Shown: one piece after another, positions 1 to 9,522 of the stretch
How positions within the stretch are numbered: position 1 is the stretch's first letter
Layout: the number at the start of each line of letters is the position of its first letter
From: Fodinibius roseus
GTDB lineage: Bacteria > Bacteroidota > Rhodothermia > Balneolales > Balneolaceae
Direction: 5' to 3'
DNA length: 64,000 nucleotides
Assembly: GCF_900129315.1 (NCBI RefSeq)
Contig: NZ_FQUS01000018.1
Coordinates: 1 to 64,000, forward strand
Translations under genes and position numbers: made by a program
The notes under the pieces: generated by a model
What the model saw: the letters and a program-made list of their open reading frames with translations, nothing else
Told to the model about the DNA's origin: nothing
The model's database searches: none

Positions 1-43
1 GGCCTCTGAAATTTTTGAACGCTTATAATATTTGTTATTCATT

Positions 44-82
44 GCATAGCAATATGTTACAAACTTTTATAACATGCTATGC
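44..82. repeat. Imperfect inverted repeat at the breakpoint of a SusC gene
   Basis: Arms at 44-59 and 70-82 pair over 13 bases (GCATAGCA...TGTTA) with a 3-base bulge and a 10-base loop. It ends a few bases before receptor homology begins at about 90. It may be a terminator-like hairpin, the end of an inserted element or a recombination site; the sequence alone does not decide. Confidence 0.45.
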
Positions 83-89
83 TTCATAA

Positions 90-2636
90 GACCCTAATCC
101 ATTATATGTGATTGACGGGGTTCCCGTATTCAGTGGAGACAACCCCAATCGAAATCCACTGGCAACTTTAAATCCCGGTAATATTGAATCTGTGCAAGTC
201 TTAAAAGATGCTTCTGCCGCGGCAATATATGGAGCACGCGCTGCCAATGGGGTGATAATTATAACTACAAAATCCGGCCGTGCCGGCGAAATGGACTTGC
301 AGTTTGACATGACGGGAGGAGTATCGGTAGTAACGGATTATCTTTCCATGATGAATTCAAAACAGTATGTTGAATATTCCAGTGAAGCATATGAAAATGC
401 CGGAGTACCGCTACCTCTTTCACTAACAGAACCGCACTTGTCAGAAAATCTACAAACCGATACGGATTGGGGTAGAGAGGGATTCAGTTCCGGATATAGC
501 CAGGAATTTTCTCTGTCGCTTTCGGGCGGGAATGAAGATGCTACCTATGCATTTAACACCAGTTATCTGAATGAAGAAGGTAATATTCCTTCAAGTGGTT
601 TCAGAAGGTATTCTGCCAGGATTAACAGTGATTTTGACGTGGGAGATCATTTCAGGGTTGGAGAATCTATAGAGTTTAGTAGAGCGGAATGGACCGGAGT
701 AGTGAGTCCGTCTTCGACGAACTTCAAAGAACTTCTTCAACAGGCACCAACAGTGCCGATACGATGTCCTGAAAATTTGGGAGGCTTCTGTGGTCCAACC
801 GTTGAACGTTCCCCGCAAGACCGAAACAATGCAATTGGGATATGGAGTTTGACAGATCAGGAAAATGTCGATAACAGGATATTAGGGAATATTTATGCCG
901 AATATGATATTCTTTCAAATCTTACTTATCGGATGAATTTAAATGGAGATTTTACTTTTGGCTATGATAATACCTTCACACCTAAATATGAGATGGGTAA
1001 CCGAAGTAATCCTACAGCTGATTTAAGCGTGCTTAAGTCCAACACTGACAATTACGTTCTGGAAAGTACGCTGACGTATCAAAATACTTTTAATGATATC
1101 CATGACGTGACCGCCCTTGTCGGTTATTCCCAGCAGAAAACGTGGTATGAATATATTAGCGGAAATACCACAGAGTTTCCTAATAATAATGTACCTACCA
1201 TTGCAGCAGCATTCGGCCAGTCAAGTTTAAATGGAAGTGAAACAGGATGGGCTCTTCGTTCATTTATCGGTAGGATGAATTACGGATACGATAATAGGTA
1301 TAATTTAATGGCTACCATAAGACGAGATGGTTCATCACGCTTTGGCCAGAATAATCGCTATGGTATTTTTCCCTCAATATCTGCCAACTGGGTAATGACG
1401 AATGAGTCTTTTATGGATAATATGAGTGCTATTTCCAATTTAACGGTCAGGGCCAGTTGGGGACAGGTGGGAAGCCAGGAAATTGATGATTTTGCTTCCA
1501 TTGCTACTATCTCACCTTATGCGCGATATATCTTTGGAGAGAGTCAAACTGTTTCTCCGGGAGCTGTTTATTTGCAATTGGGTAATAATGATCTGCAATG
1601 GGAAACCACCACGCAGAAAAATGTCGGTTTGGATATCTCTTTCCTTGATCACAAGCTTACTCTGGCGATGGACTATTATGTAAAAGACACGGATGGGGTC
1701 TTGCTACGGGTACCCATTCCAACCACCTCCGGGCTTCGCAGGGGTAACGGTTCGTTTCAAAATGCCGGGGGATTACATAATGAAGGAGTGGAGTTTACCG
1801 CTGACTACAATAATAATTTTGGTGAACTACAGTATTCGATCTCCGGTAATATTTCAACTAATAAAAATGAAGTGACCTCACTGGGGAATGGAGAACCTAT
1901 AATTTCAGAAATGACTAATGATCCCAATCAAGTTTTAACGATGACCCGTGAGGGAGAAGAGATTGGCGCTTTCTATGGTTGGGTGATGGAAGGGGTGTTT
2001 GTAGACCAGGCTGACTTGGACAACCATGCTACACAGCCGGGTGCAGCTCCGGGAGATGTCAAGTTTAAAGATTTGGATGGAAACGGAGTGATTAATGCCG
2101 ATGACCGAACCGTAATCGGTAGCCCTTTTCCCGACTTCTCTTATGGGTTAAACTTTAGTTTGCAGTATAAGAAGTTTGATGCTTCTGTTTTTATTCAGGG
2201 GAAACAGGGACATCAAATTTATAATTTGATCTGGGCAGGGTTATCTCAGGGGAAAGGAAGTGGAGATAACAATGCATTAACCGTAATGCTTGATCGCTGG
2301 CAGCAATCCGGGGATGTCACGAATGTTCCGAGGGTTATCAGGGGAGATCCTAACCAGAATGTACGACCTTCAACCCGATTCATCGAGGATGGTTCATATA
2401 TGAGACTCCAGAATATACAGATTGGTTATGATTTAGGTGAAATATTAAATCTCCCGGCTTTTCGCATCTATGCATCGGCATCAAATCTCTTTACCATAAC
2501 AGGTTACCGTGGGCTTAACCCGGAAGTAGGAACACTAACCTCAGGTAATCAAAGCTCACTTATAAGAGGTGTGGATTTTGGGCAATATCCAATTCCTAAA
2601 ACGGTAAGAATGGGTATTCAAGTCGATTTTAACTAA
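90..2636 (+). pseudogene. SusC/RagA TonB-dependent outer-membrane receptor, 5'-truncated
   Basis: The protein starts inside the plug domain ([13 protein letters not shown], then [19 protein letters not shown]) and runs to a complete C-terminal barrel ending in an aromatic-rich strand. About 150-200 N-terminal residues normal for the family (signal peptide, carboxypeptidase-like domain, TonB box, first half of the plug) are missing. An in-frame TAA lies at 87-89, directly before the homology, and the open frame upstream (3-86) does not resemble a receptor. The GTG at 108 is only the first possible start codon; without a signal peptide the product could not reach the outer membrane. The intact SusD gene starts 43 bases downstream. 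It is either a decayed gene, a silent cassette joined to an N terminus by recombination, or an assembly artefact at the window edge. Confidence 0.8.
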
Positions 2637-2679
2637 CTCAATATACTTGAAGATTCTTAAAACTAAGTGGGAAAACATT

Positions 2680-4167
2680 ATGAAAAGAATAAAAATAACA
2701 AGTTTAATATTGTTGGTAGGGCTACTGTATGTAAGTTGTAATGACAGTTTTTTAGATATTAAGCCAACCAGTTCATTGACAACCGATACCTTTTATGAAT
2801 CTGCTGAAGACGCCCAGTCAGCCATTAATGCTGCCTATGCCTCTTTACAACTGAATGATATGTATAGTGATGACTATCCAAAGATTGTAGATGGGCCTTC
2901 TGACGATGTAGAAGTAAATAATACCGGGGGACTGGAATTCAATACATGGAGTTTTAGCCCTTCAATTCAGTTTATAGATGATGTATGGCAGGTTTGTTAT
3001 GAAGGTATATTCAGGTCGAATCTTGTTCTCCAGCATGTCCCTGAAATAGAAATGGATGAATCATTAAAAGCACGATACATAGCTGAAGCCCGATTCTTGC
3101 GGGCTTTGTATTACTGGCATCTCACTTCGTTGTATGGAAATGTGCCGTTAATTCAGGAAGCAAACCCGAATGATCTTTCTAATGCCAGGGTTGGGGCAAC
3201 ACCAAAATCAGATATTTATGATTTTATGATTTCAGATTTACAAAAGGCTGTTGAAGTATTACCCATGCGTTCTGAATATAGCAGCGAAAACCTGGGTAGA
3301 GTTACCCGGGGTGCAGCGCAGGCGTTGCTGGGTAAGGTATATTTATACGCCGAAAATTATGCTATGGCTGAATCGACCTTGGATAATGTTATTAACTCAG
3401 GAGAATATTCATTAGTCGAGGATTACTCTAACCTATGGGTAGAGGATAATAACGCAGAGTCAATATTTGAAGTTCAGTACGCTGATATTGGGGGAGGTAC
3501 ATGGTCGGGGCAGGATGGACCAGGTGTTAACGAGTCAAATCTGCGTTTACGCCTGAATTTACCCCAGGGAAGAGGAGGGTTTGCGAATTTGCTTCCTACA
3601 CAAGATCATGTAAATGAATATGAGGAGTATTCCGGACCGACTGCGATTAATGGCAGAGATCCTCGTTTGTTTTATAATGTTTTCAGGGAAGGAGACCCTT
3701 TTGGTGATACGCAATACAGTGAAACCTGGACGCCTTTGGGTTATACCATGAAAAAAGGAATGTTGCCGTATACGGGTCCGGAGGACGCAAATGCCAGAAA
3801 TATTCCTATTATCAGATTGGGTGATGTCATTCTTATGGCGGCAGAAGCGGCGAATCAAAATGATAAACCTGACAAGGCTATTGATTATTTAAACAGGGTT
3901 CGTAATCGACCCAGTGTAGATATGCCTGATTATCCTACAACAGAGTATCCGGTGAGTAATAAACAGGAAATTTTTGAAGCTATTGTTCATGAAAGAAGGG
4001 TAGAACTGGCTTTTGAATATCAGCGCCTGCATGATTTAAGGCGATGGGGACTTGCAGAGGAGGAGTTGGGACCTTTAGGGTATGAGGCGCCTAAGCATCG
4101 GTATTTCCCCATTCCACAGGCAGAAGTAGATATCAATTCCGAACTCGAGCAAAATCCAGCTTATTAG
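2680..4167 (+). CDS. SusD/RagB-family outer-membrane glycan-binding lipoprotein
   Basis: A 495-residue surface lipoprotein that normally caps its SusC partner and captures oligosaccharides. The ATG at 2680 gives a short signal peptide with a lipobox ending in Cys (LYVSC); a TTG 33 bases upstream would add a charged extension ahead of the signal and is rejected. Typical SusD features are the N-terminal SFLDIKPTSSLTTDTFY segment, TPR-like helices, and the C-terminal EIFEAIVHERRVELAFE / RLHDLRRWG block, ending in FPIP...LEQNPAY. It follows the truncated SusC by 43 bases, which is usual operon spacing. Its own reading frame looks intact, so either the receptor is expressed in another configuration or this gene is an orphan. 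The glycan is unknown. Confidence 0.92.
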   Translation: MKRIKITSLILLVGLLYVSCNDSFLDIKPTSSLTTDTFYESAEDAQSAINAAYASLQLNDMYSDDYPKIVDGPSDDVEVNNTGGLEFNTWSFSPSIQFIDDVWQVCYEGIFRSNLVLQHVPEIEMDESLKARYIAEARFLRALYYWHLTSLYGNVPLIQEANPNDLSNARVGATPKSDIYDFMISDLQKAVEVLPMRSEYSSENLGRVTRGAAQALLGKVYLYAENYAMAESTLDNVINSGEYSLVEDYSNLWVEDNNAESIFEVQYADIGGGTWSGQDGPGVNESNLRLRLNLPQGRGGFANLLPTQDHVNEYEEYSGPTAINGRDPRLFYNVFREGDPFGDTQYSETWTPLGYTMKKGMLPYTGPEDANARNIPIIRLGDVILMAAEAANQNDKPDKAIDYLNRVRNRPSVDMPDYPTTEYPVSNKQEIFEAIVHERRVELAFEYQRLHDLRRWGLAEEELGPLGYEAPKHRYFPIPQAEVDINSELEQNPAY

Positions 4168-4852
4168 TCTCTGTAATATTGGTGAGGATAGGCAACCAGT
4201 CGCTACCGGCTGGAAGTAGATAATACACGATATAATTAGGTGATACTGCTGCCTTTCGACAGTAATACCTACCATAATACTAACGTTTATACCCCCGGCC
4301 CGGGATCCTTCGGGGAAGCTTACAGTTTGACGGTGGTATAACTATAACATATCTGTACATGCCTTTCGCGCAGGCTGGATGATGACTCGTATTATCAAGC
4401 ACGCGGGGCTCGAAAGGCTTTTTATAGCTACTCTTGTAACCTTGGAGCAGAGTAGGTACAGTGCTTACATTTTTATGACCCTCCCCATGCATTCCCATTC
4501 CCACTCCCATTACCATTCCCTTCCTTTTTAAACTAATTCTACCTTCGATTTGGCGATAATATTTCATTAGTTGTTTATATGGGTTCCTTATATATACGTA
4601 CCATTCGGAAAGGAATGATTACGTAAATAGTCGGCTTGGGGATGTTGGCAAAAGAGATCATCGATAGGTTATAGATTAATTGTCATCCACCGGATACATA
4701 TAGCTGAATGGACAGTCAGCGGGGTCAAGAATTGATAGGCAGGATAGTATTAGTTGAATCTTATTTTGTAATTTCTATTGGGAAGAGCATCCGGGGCTGG
4801 AAAGAATCGTCCTAAGTTCTTTTGTATTATATATTTAGTCCAAATAACAGAT
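4168..4852. other. Gene-free interval between SusD and the histidine kinase
   Basis: About 685 bases with no convincing gene. It holds a short stem-loop just after SusD (4196-4213, CCAGTCG/CGGCTGG with one G-T pair, no T-run) and a hexamer microsatellite at 4490-4519. A 95-codon reverse frame at 4280-4567 has no domain and crosses the microsatellite, so it is not called. Confidence 0.5.
4490..4519. repeat. Short degenerate tandem hexamer repeat (CATTCC, five units)
   Basis: Five consecutive six-base units read CATTCC, CATTCC, CACTCC, CATTAC, CATTCC, giving a pyrimidine-rich tract in an otherwise unremarkable intergenic region. Confidence 0.7.
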
Positions 4853-7606
4853 ATGGCACATCAAAATACAGGGTCGACTGCCGGGGACATGAAAACGTTA
4901 ATTTTTGGCAGAGATTGGTCAGAAACTCCATTGGGAGCAATCGGGAAATGGCCGCAGAGCTTGCGAACGGCAGTGCATATTTGCCTGGCGTCCGACTCCC
5001 CCGCGTGCATCTGCTGGGGGAATGATCTGGTGTGCCTGTACAATGATGCCTGGAAAGACCTTTTGGGAATTGACCCTTCCCTGCTGGGACATCCCGCCCG
5101 AGAAATCCTGGAAGGGGACAAACAAGCATTTGAGCCGTATGTTGAAGAGGTTCTTGCCACCGGGGAGGACCGCCGGATACCCGCCTATTCTCTTTCTTTG
5201 GATAATGATGAAAGAAAAGCCTTTAATATCTCGTTCAGTCCCATTTTTGACGAGGATGAGACGGTGAACGGTGTCTATATCATTCTGAAGGAGAGGAAAA
5301 GATATGACAGCAAACCGGATGTGCAGTTGAAGCAAATGGACTCCGAATATTATGATTTTTTTGAAAATGCTCCGATAGGACTTCATTGGCTGGGGCCGGA
5401 GGGGACCATCCTGGAGGTGAACCAGACTGAACTGGATATGCTGGGATACTCCCGGGAAGAATATGTGGGGCGAAATATTACTGAATTCTATGTCAAGGAT
5501 GCCTTAATCGAAGAGGTTATGAAGCGTATAAAGAAGGGGGAAGAAGTACACAATATTGAAGCCCAAATGATTCATAAGAATGGATCCGTTCGGGAAGTTT
5601 TACTCAGCTCAAATGGGTTTAGAAAAAACGGCAAATTCATCCATACCCGTTGCTTTACCCGTGATATTACCGATAGCAAGTTCTGGAAACGCAGAATGGA
5701 AGAATCTGAAGACCGGTATCGCACGCTTATAGAGAATTTCCCGAAAGGCGCTGTCGGGTTATTCGATGAGGATCTTCGCTATACCGCTTTCGGCGGTGAA
5801 CTGTTATCTCGTATTGGGATTATTCCGGAGGATCGTATTGGCAACAGAATCACTGATGTCTACCCGAAAGAGGTCGTAGATCCGGCTAAACCGTATTTTA
5901 AGGCCGCGTTTGAGGGCAAGGCTAATTCATTTGACGTTGAATTACATGACCGGCAACTGCATTGCCAGACACTGCCTATCGAAAACAGTGAGGGAGACAT
6001 CATATCCGGTATGCTTGTGGTCCAGGATGTAACCGAGCGCTGGCAGGCCCAGCAAGAACTTCGTGAAAGTGAGGCGAAGTTTCGGATGCTGGCTGAAAAT
6101 CTTAATGAGATTATCTGGATGGCATCGGAGGATGGAGAAGAGTTTTTCTATATTAATCCCGCCTTTGAGAAAATATGGGGAATTGATCGGGAACGGTTAT
6201 ACGATGAGCCGATGTATTTTATGGATGCGGTCCATCCGGACGATCGTGACCGGGTACAAGAGCGATTTGCCGGGCTGCGGGAACAGGAGTATGATGATGA
6301 GTACCGTATTATTCGACCCGACGGGGAGATCCGGTGGCTTCACGCACAAGGAAGTATTGTACATGATAAGGAGGGAGGAATGACCCGCATTATAGGGACC
6401 GCCCGGGATATCACAGACCGCAAAGAGGCCCAACTCCAACTGAAAGCGATAAATGAGACGCTGGAGGAGCGGGTGGAGGAACGGACACAGACATTGCGCT
6501 CCTACCAAAAAAAGCTGCGCTCATTGACCTCGAAGTTGAACAAAGCAGAAGAACAGGAACAGCAGCGGTTAGCTTCCGAACTCCATGATAGCGTAGGCCA
6601 GATGCTTACGGTTGCCAAAATGAAGGTAGTGGAGTTATCTCAGCATCCAGCCCCTGATTTAGAGGAGCTGAAAAAAATAATAGATGATATTTTTAAATAC
6701 ACCCAAAATTTAATGGTGGAATTGACACCGCCCCCGGCTCTGAATAAAGAGGACGTGACGGAAGTATTGCTTTGGACGATTGACAAGATGAAAAAGAAGG
6801 GGCTTGATATTACGATCGAGGATGACGGACAGCTCAAACCGGTCGACGAAGAGTTCCGGTCCATTCTCCATCAATCGGTACGAGAATTACTTCGAAATGT
6901 GAAGAAACACGCGGGAACTCGGGAAGCCCGGGTGAAAATGACACGCGAGAAAGGCCGCGTGAAAGTTATGGTTGAGGACAAAGGTAAAGGATTTGACATG
7001 AAAGAAAGCCAGTCCATACCCACAGAGGCAGGCAGATTCGGCCTGTTCAACATAAAGGAGCGCATGGATTGGCACGGCGGTTTTTTTGATATGTATTCCG
7101 AGCCGGGGAGAGGGACAAAAGCTGTGCTATCGGTTCCTGTTAAAGAGAAAAAGAGACCGAAAAAAATTTCCCCTGAAGACCCGGAAAGACGAATTCCGGC
7201 CGCCGCAAAAGGGCAGGGCCAACAGCAGCAAAAGGTTACTGTTCTTCTTGTGGATGATCATGAGATGGTCCGGCGGGGACTTCGCCAGCTTATTGAAGAA
7301 CAGCATGATTTAACCGTTATGGGAGAAGCTTCCCACGGACAGGAGGCTGTTGAGCTGGCCAGGGAACTTTCTCCTGATATCATAGTCATGGATGTGAATA
7401 TGCCCGTGATGGATGGCATAGAGGCCACGCAGAAGATAAAACGCGAGATGCCTGGTGTTCGAATTATCGGCTTATCATTTCACAAGAGCCGGGAAGTGAT
7501 TGAGAATATGCGGAGTGCGGGGGCTTCGGCCTATCTGACGAAGAGTGAAGCTTTTGAATCATTAATAATGGCTATTCGCGCTGAATCAAATGGTTCAAGC
7601 GGCTGA
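4853..7606 (+). CDS. Multi-PAS hybrid histidine kinase with a C-terminal NarL-type receiver
   Basis: A 917-residue protein with no membrane segment, so probably cytoplasmic. Order: an N-terminal PAS-like sensor region (about 15-155), a second PAS with the FFENAPIGLHWL start (about 165-285), a third PAS (about 290-405), a fourth PAS_3-type domain (about 415-530), a coiled coil, a HisKA_3 dimerisation region with the phospho-acceptor His578 in ASELHDSVGQ, a HATPase domain (RNVKKH; EDKGKGFD), then a receiver with Asp847 in VMDVNMP. The HisKA_3 type and the NarL-like receiver usually work as separate NarX/NarL-like partners; here they are fused. The usual LuxR DNA-binding domain after such a receiver is absent: the protein ends about eight residues after the receiver. 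ATG 4853 is chosen; ATG 4889, behind a GGGGA-like site, is possible. The signal and target are unknown. Confidence 0.9.
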   Translation: MAHQNTGSTAGDMKTLIFGRDWSETPLGAIGKWPQSLRTAVHICLASDSPACICWGNDLVCLYNDAWKDLLGIDPSLLGHPAREILEGDKQAFEPYVEEVLATGEDRRIPAYSLSLDNDERKAFNISFSPIFDEDETVNGVYIILKERKRYDSKPDVQLKQMDSEYYDFFENAPIGLHWLGPEGTILEVNQTELDMLGYSREEYVGRNITEFYVKDALIEEVMKRIKKGEEVHNIEAQMIHKNGSVREVLLSSNGFRKNGKFIHTRCFTRDITDSKFWKRRMEESEDRYRTLIENFPKGAVGLFDEDLRYTAFGGELLSRIGIIPEDRIGNRITDVYPKEVVDPAKPYFKAAFEGKANSFDVELHDRQLHCQTLPIENSEGDIISGMLVVQDVTERWQAQQELRESEAKFRMLAENLNEIIWMASEDGEEFFYINPAFEKIWGIDRERLYDEPMYFMDAVHPDDRDRVQERFAGLREQEYDDEYRIIRPDGEIRWLHAQGSIVHDKEGGMTRIIGTARDITDRKEAQLQLKAINETLEERVEERTQTLRSYQKKLRSLTSKLNKAEEQEQQRLASELHDSVGQMLTVAKMKVVELSQHPAPDLEELKKIIDDIFKYTQNLMVELTPPPALNKEDVTEVLLWTIDKMKKKGLDITIEDDGQLKPVDEEFRSILHQSVRELLRNVKKHAGTREARVKMTREKGRVKVMVEDKGKGFDMKESQSIPTEAGRFGLFNIKERMDWHGGFFDMYSEPGRGTKAVLSVPVKEKKRPKKISPEDPERRIPAAAKGQGQQQQKVTVLLVDDHEMVRRGLRQLIEEQHDLTVMGEASHGQEAVELARELSPDIIVMDVNMPVMDGIEATQKIKREMPGVRIIGLSFHKSREVIENMRSAGASAYLTKSEAFESLIMAIRAESNGSSG

Positions 7607-7907
7607 AATATGCTTTGACATTGGAAGTCCCCCTGTGAAACAGCATACCTGGAAGCGTTTGAGTGGGGATACTGTGACTACCGTGGGGCTGCATGCAAGT
7701 CTTTGCCCCGGTATGGAGGATCTTGAGGAGCAAGGCAAATGAATCCGGTTAGCGAGTGGAACGATCTTTTGCGGCCCCGCGCAGCTCCCGGGTATTAAAA
7801 CCTTCGCCTGGCCGAATTTCCCCGGCAGAGGCGCCCAACAGATAAAAATTTCTATGACCTGCAAACGAAACATAAAATTATTTATATTACAAGTACTCTC
7901 TCTTTAG

Positions 7908-7937
7908 GCTCTGCACGGTGAAAGGTGCAGGGCTTTT
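7908..7937 (+). terminator. Intrinsic-terminator-like hairpin A
   Basis: Stem GCTCTGCAC (7908-7916) with GTGCAGGGC (7925-7933), eight-base loop, followed by a run of four T. It is the first of four similar hairpins in a gene-free region after the kinase gene, and the best candidate for ending that transcript. Confidence 0.6.
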
Positions 7938-8040
7938 ACTTTTCTTTTGAAAATTAATTAAGGCTCTATTTTGTAACGTTACCGCAATTTGATCGTCTTA
8001 TTTATAGTGAAACCAACGACACTGGTAACACTGGATAGCA

Positions 8041-8072
8041 AAGCCCTGCATCCTGACCGGTGCAGGGCTTTT
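8041..8072. terminator. Intrinsic-terminator-like hairpin B
   Basis: A perfect ten-base stem AAGCCCTGCA (8041-8050) / TGCAGGGCTT (8061-8070) with a ten-base loop and a T-run. The flanking A and T bases would let it act in both directions. Confidence 0.6.
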
Positions 8073-8157
8073 ATGTAAAAGGCTGTAACAATCTATATCC
8101 AGAAGAAATATATTGCGAGTAGGTGAGTTCTACATTCACCTTATCATAATCCCTTAG

Positions 8158-8190
8158 GGCCCTACGCTGTGAAATGTGTAGGGCCTTTTT
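8158..8190 (+). terminator. Intrinsic-terminator-like hairpin C
   Basis: Stem GGCCCTAC (8158-8165) / GTAGGGCC (8178-8185), loop containing TGTGAAAT, then five T. A second small perfect stem (ATACACT/AGTGTAT, 8194-8211) follows directly. Confidence 0.6.
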
Positions 8191-8246
8191 AGTATACACT
8201 TGATAGTGTATAGAGTATTACCTTGATGTAGTCAATCCGCTGAGAG

Positions 8247-8280
8247 AAGGCTCCTGGATTCACCGCTGGGAGCCTTACTT
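8247..8280. terminator. Intrinsic-terminator-like hairpin D
   Basis: Stem AAGGCTCC (8247-8254) / GGAGCCTT (8269-8276) with a 14-base loop. The loop contains TTCACCG, the reverse complement of the GGTGAA-type loop of hairpins A and C. It may end the reverse-strand tRNA transcript or one from the left. Confidence 0.5.
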
Positions 8281-8431
8281 ATTTGTGCAAAGAACCCTGC
8301 CTGGTGAAGAGAAAAAAGAGAAGCATCAAATTCTGTGTTGTCGCCCTGTTGTCCCGAAATGATTTTATTCAGCCGGTGGAAAGCGGTATTAAAAATACTA
8401 AATACCCGTAACTCTTTGGCAAGCAACAAGT

Positions 8432-8515
8432 ACCCGAGGGGGGACTCGAACCCCCACGACCGCAATGGCCACCGGATTTTGAATCCGGCGCGTCTACCAA
8501 TTCCGCCACTCGGGC
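8432..8515 (-). tRNA. tRNA-Leu (anticodon CAA)
   Basis: On the reverse strand the 84-base sequence folds as a class II tRNA: acceptor stem GCCCGAG/CTCGGGT, D arm GCGGAATTGGTAGACGC, anticodon stem CCGGA/TCCGG with loop TTCAAAA giving CAA, a long variable arm as expected for leucine, and a T arm with GGTTCGAGTCC. The discriminator base is A. The 3' CCA is not encoded, so it must be added after transcription. Confidence 0.95.
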
Positions 8516-8693
8516 TTCTTCCTCATACATAAGAAGTATATCCTTCTTTTGAGGAACCAAATATAAGGGATTGGGTTGTACTTATACAACACGGAATTAT
8601 TATTTCTATTTCCGGAAGATCTCGAAATACAATCGGTATAAAGAATAACGGAGATGGTGAGGAGAAGAGGAAAGGGGCAGGGGGGCAAAACAT

Positions 8694-8722
8694 AAAACCC
8701 GCTACCTAAGGCAGCGGGTTTT
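8694..8722 (-). terminator. Bidirectional terminator after the DUF4168-like gene
   Basis: A perfect ten-base stem AAAACCCGCT (8694-8703) / AGCGGGTTTT (8713-8722), nine-base loop. It lies about 50 bases past the stop of the reverse-strand lipoprotein gene, between it and the co-oriented tRNA gene. Confidence 0.8.
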
Positions 8723-8770
8723 CTTTTAGATAAGACCTGTATCTATATCAGATGAAAGTCGGTTATACAG

Positions 8771-9373
8771 TTAGTTGCCGGAGGGGGGTTGCTGTTGCGG
8801 CATTTGTGATCCCTGTCTTTCCTGCATCTTGCTTTGTATGGTTTTTCTGAGTTCGGCATCCTGCTGGGCAGCCTGACTGATTTGCTGGAAACGCTGCATT
8901 TCCATGCCGGCATCTTCAACCGCAGATGTCACTTCCTGCTGGATTTCTCCCTGCACTTCCTGAAGAGATTCGGACGCACTCTCAAATTTTTCCATCTCTT
9001 TATCACTTATTGTGGTATCCTGATTCTGACCCTGACCCTGTCCCTGGGGCGACTGACCCATCTGGGTTGACCGGGCAATTTTCTGATACGTTTGTACATC
9101 CAGCCCTTCTTCCTCAATGATGCCTATCATTCTCTTCTGGGCTTTCATCTGTACTTGCTGTGCCTCCATTGCGGCATCAACAAAGGTTTCGGCTTCCTCT
9201 TCAGATACATCAATATCAGGAGCAGGTTGTTGCATCTGACCCATTTGACCGGGCTGTTGCTGTTGGGATGGCTGCTGAGCCGTCTGCTCCGCCGTTTCAT
9301 CGGAATCATTTTGGCACCCGATGAGCGCAAGCACTAATACAAAGGACGATAGATATTTAAAGAAATTTGTCAT
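8771..9373 (-). CDS. Gln-rich lipoprotein with two DUF4168-like helical repeats
   Basis: A 200-residue exported protein. The N terminus has a signal with a lipobox ending in Cys (LALIGC), then a low-complexity Q/P/M/G linker, then two related helical units: VSEEEAETFVDAAMEAQQ...LDVQTYQKIARSTQ (about 57-108) and ISDKEMEKFESASESLQE...MEMQRFQQISQAAQQD (about 122-172), joined by a GQ-rich linker. The pattern of an acidic start, a helix, then a Y/FQ-I segment matches DUF4168, a family of unknown function found in envelope proteins. The C terminus is again Gln/Pro-rich. It is a single gene with its own terminator. Attachment to the outer membrane facing the periplasm is inferred. Confidence 0.85.
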   Translation of the reverse strand: MTNFFKYLSSFVLVLALIGCQNDSDETAEQTAQQPSQQQQPGQMGQMQQPAPDIDVSEEEAETFVDAAMEAQQVQMKAQKRMIGIIEEEGLDVQTYQKIARSTQMGQSPQGQGQGQNQDTTISDKEMEKFESASESLQEVQGEIQQEVTSAVEDAGMEMQRFQQISQAAQQDAELRKTIQSKMQERQGSQMPQQQPPSGN

Positions 9374-9522
9374 TATTTTTTTATAAAGAATTTATATTAT
9401 CACAGTTAGGTGTTTTCGAACGAATGCGCGCTGATTTTATTTTCTTGCGTATCCGTTGACCTGCAACCGGATCTGCTGACCAGAATAGCGCGTTAATACC
9501 GGGATTAACGTCCCGGACGCAA

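Noticed and set aside
2647-2679. TTG start giving SusD an 11-residue extension
   Set aside because: It would place charged residues before a good lipoprotein signal; ATG 2680 gives the normal form.
4280-4567. 95-codon reverse frame after the first SusD
   Set aside because: It crosses the hexamer microsatellite (giving a GMGMGM-like tract) and has no signal, domain or ribosome site.
7595-7873. 92-codon reverse frame after the kinase
   Set aside because: Overlaps the end of the kinase gene, has no family likeness and no plausible start region.
7850-8290. CRISPR array or attC-like array in the hairpin region
   Set aside because: No identical direct repeats or regular spacers, and no integron core sites or integrase; spacing of the hairpins is uneven.
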